Source: CALGFH01 sp036003705 (GTDB lineage: Bacteria > Actinomycetota > CALGFH01). From it: a DNA stretch of 5,198 bases. The stretch is taken from assembly GCA_036003705.1 (NCBI GenBank), contig DASYSE010000023.1, forward strand, positions 1 through 5,198. The letters run 5' to 3'. Positions within the stretch are counted from its first letter, which is position 1; each line of letters opens with the position of its first letter. Shown here piece after piece: positions 4,978-5,198 of this stretch. The notes beneath the pieces were generated by a model. The model was given only the letters and a program-made list of their open reading frames with translations, was not told the origin of the DNA and made no database searches. A program made the translations under genes and the position numbers.

Positions 4978-5056
4978 CGTGACCGCTCACGCCGCCTAAC
5001 TTCGCCCCTGACGGTCCTGCGTGAGCTGCGAAGATGCGGGTCCGCATGGCGCTCAC
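4978..5056 (+). promoter_or_regulatory. Mutually exclusive stem-loops (attenuator-like topology)
   Basis: Four segments can pair in two exclusive ways. Segment 1 CGTGA (4978-4982) pairs with segment 2 TCACG (4987-4991), and segment 3 GTGAGC (5021-5026) pairs with segment 4 GCTCAC (5051-5056). Alternatively segment 2, extended to GCTCACGC (4985-4992), pairs with segment 3, extended to GCGTGAGC (5019-5026). The 3:4 hairpin continues inward with a bulged T, two more pairs, an internal loop, and ATGCGG (5034-5039) with CCGCAT (5042-5047), about 14 pairs in all. This is the 1:2/3:4 versus 2:3 layout of attenuators and many riboswitches. No U-tract follows segment 4, and no known class is recognised. 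The strand is uncertain because the pairing works on either one. Confidence 0.3.
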
Positions 5057-5116
5057 CCCCAACTCGCTCGCACGGAGGTAGCCACGATTAGGGCGGACTG
5101 ACGGAGGCTCGACCCT

Positions 5117-5144
5117 AGAGCACCAGATTTCAATCTGGTGCTCT
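5117..5144. repeat. Perfect 13-bp inverted repeat with 2-nt gap
   Basis: AGAGCACCAGATT (5117-5129) and AATCTGGTGCTCT (5132-5144) are exact reverse complements separated by TC. The arms are only moderately GC-rich (6 of 13), so this is harder to get by chance than the GC stems elsewhere in the window. No T-run follows on either strand. It could be a terminator-like hairpin between erpA and an unseen neighbour, a protein-binding palindrome, or part of a mobile-element end; the sequence does not decide. Confidence 0.7.
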
Positions 5145-5198
5145 CAGCAGTGGAGCTTGCCTTGCTCGGTCAACGACGCGGTCAATGTTCTGCCTTGC

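Larger units (their letters stand above)
4866..5198. other. Hairpin-rich 3' region with no convincing gene
   Basis: These 333 bases after erpA carry no ORF I can support. What is visible: a short hairpin at 4885-4903; CAGCGA/TCGCTG (4915-4920, 4927-4932) around an AGCAGG loop; mutually exclusive stems at 4978-5056; a perfect inverted repeat at 5117-5144; and two direct repeats near the end, CGGTCAA (5167-5173, 5179-5185) and TGCCTTGC (5158-5165, 5191-5198). In the last 98 bases I count 56 G+C, about 57 percent, lower than the flanking genes. On the minus strand 4976-4866 has gene-like codon use but no start or stop. A plus-strand frame is open from 5102 to the window edge and could be the beginning of a gene, but it has no ribosome binding site. 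Confidence 0.6.

Noticed and set aside
4862..5062. Minus-strand frame of 66 codons after erpA
   Set aside because: Ala/Thr/Ser-rich, no ribosome binding site recognised, and it overlaps the structured region; a neighbouring frame has more gene-like codon use.
5046..5081. Eleven-codon plus-strand ORF (MALTPNSLARR) starting inside the 3:4 hairpin
   Set aside because: Its ATG is buried in the stem, there is no SD before it, and no gene start follows the GGAGG at its end within the window.
5117..5144. T-arm or anticodon-arm of a tRNA (TTCAATC inside a stem; TTCAA as in selenocysteine tRNA)
   Set aside because: The G53-C61 pair of a T-arm is absent, the loop does not fit seven bases for an anticodon arm, and no acceptor or D arm flanks it.

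Overview
This window looks like the chromosome of a high-GC actinobacterium (Actinomycetota). The genes are very GC-rich with G or C in most third codon positions. One gene belongs to the mycothiol-dependent maleylpyruvate isomerase family, mycothiol being the actinobacterial thiol. Several candidate -10 boxes fit the actinobacterial TAnnnT pattern. No mobile-element gene, phage gene, CRISPR array, tRNA or rRNA was recognised.

Layout. The window opens in the last 78 codons of a plus-strand zinc-dependent, glutathione-independent formaldehyde dehydrogenase (2-238), followed by a strong GC-rich hairpin. A leftward run of three genes follows, in transcription order: a small two-helix membrane protein (2708-2403), a mycothiol-dependent maleylpyruvate isomerase-family protein that overlaps it and lacks any ATG/GTG/TTG start (2412-1630), and quinolinate synthase NadA (1549-407), which seems to have its own promoter. 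From a divergent intergenic region of about 100 bp, three genes run rightward: glycerate 2-kinase (2807-3931, apparently leaderless), a YbaK/ProX-type aminoacyl-tRNA deacylase (3969-4472, preceded by a possible 11-codon leader ORF), and the A-type iron-sulfur carrier ErpA/IscA (4518-4865, with its own -10 box and a good ribosome binding site). The last 333 bases hold no convincing gene but are rich in hairpins: a set of mutually exclusive stems at 4978-5056 and a perfect 13-bp inverted repeat with a 2-nt gap at 5117-5144, in DNA clearly poorer in GC than the genes.

How the genes fit together. NadA makes quinolinate for NAD synthesis with an oxygen-sensitive [4Fe-4S] cluster, and ErpA delivers Fe-S clusters to such enzymes, so their proximity makes functional sense. 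The glycerate kinase feeds central carbon metabolism, the deacylase is a translation quality-control factor, and the formaldehyde dehydrogenase is an NAD-linked detoxification enzyme; no direct pathway linking these three is visible. This is mostly a housekeeping neighbourhood. The least ordinary items are the 3' intergenic structures, the start of the isomerase-family gene and the mini-ORF before the deacylase. All are sequence-based inferences.
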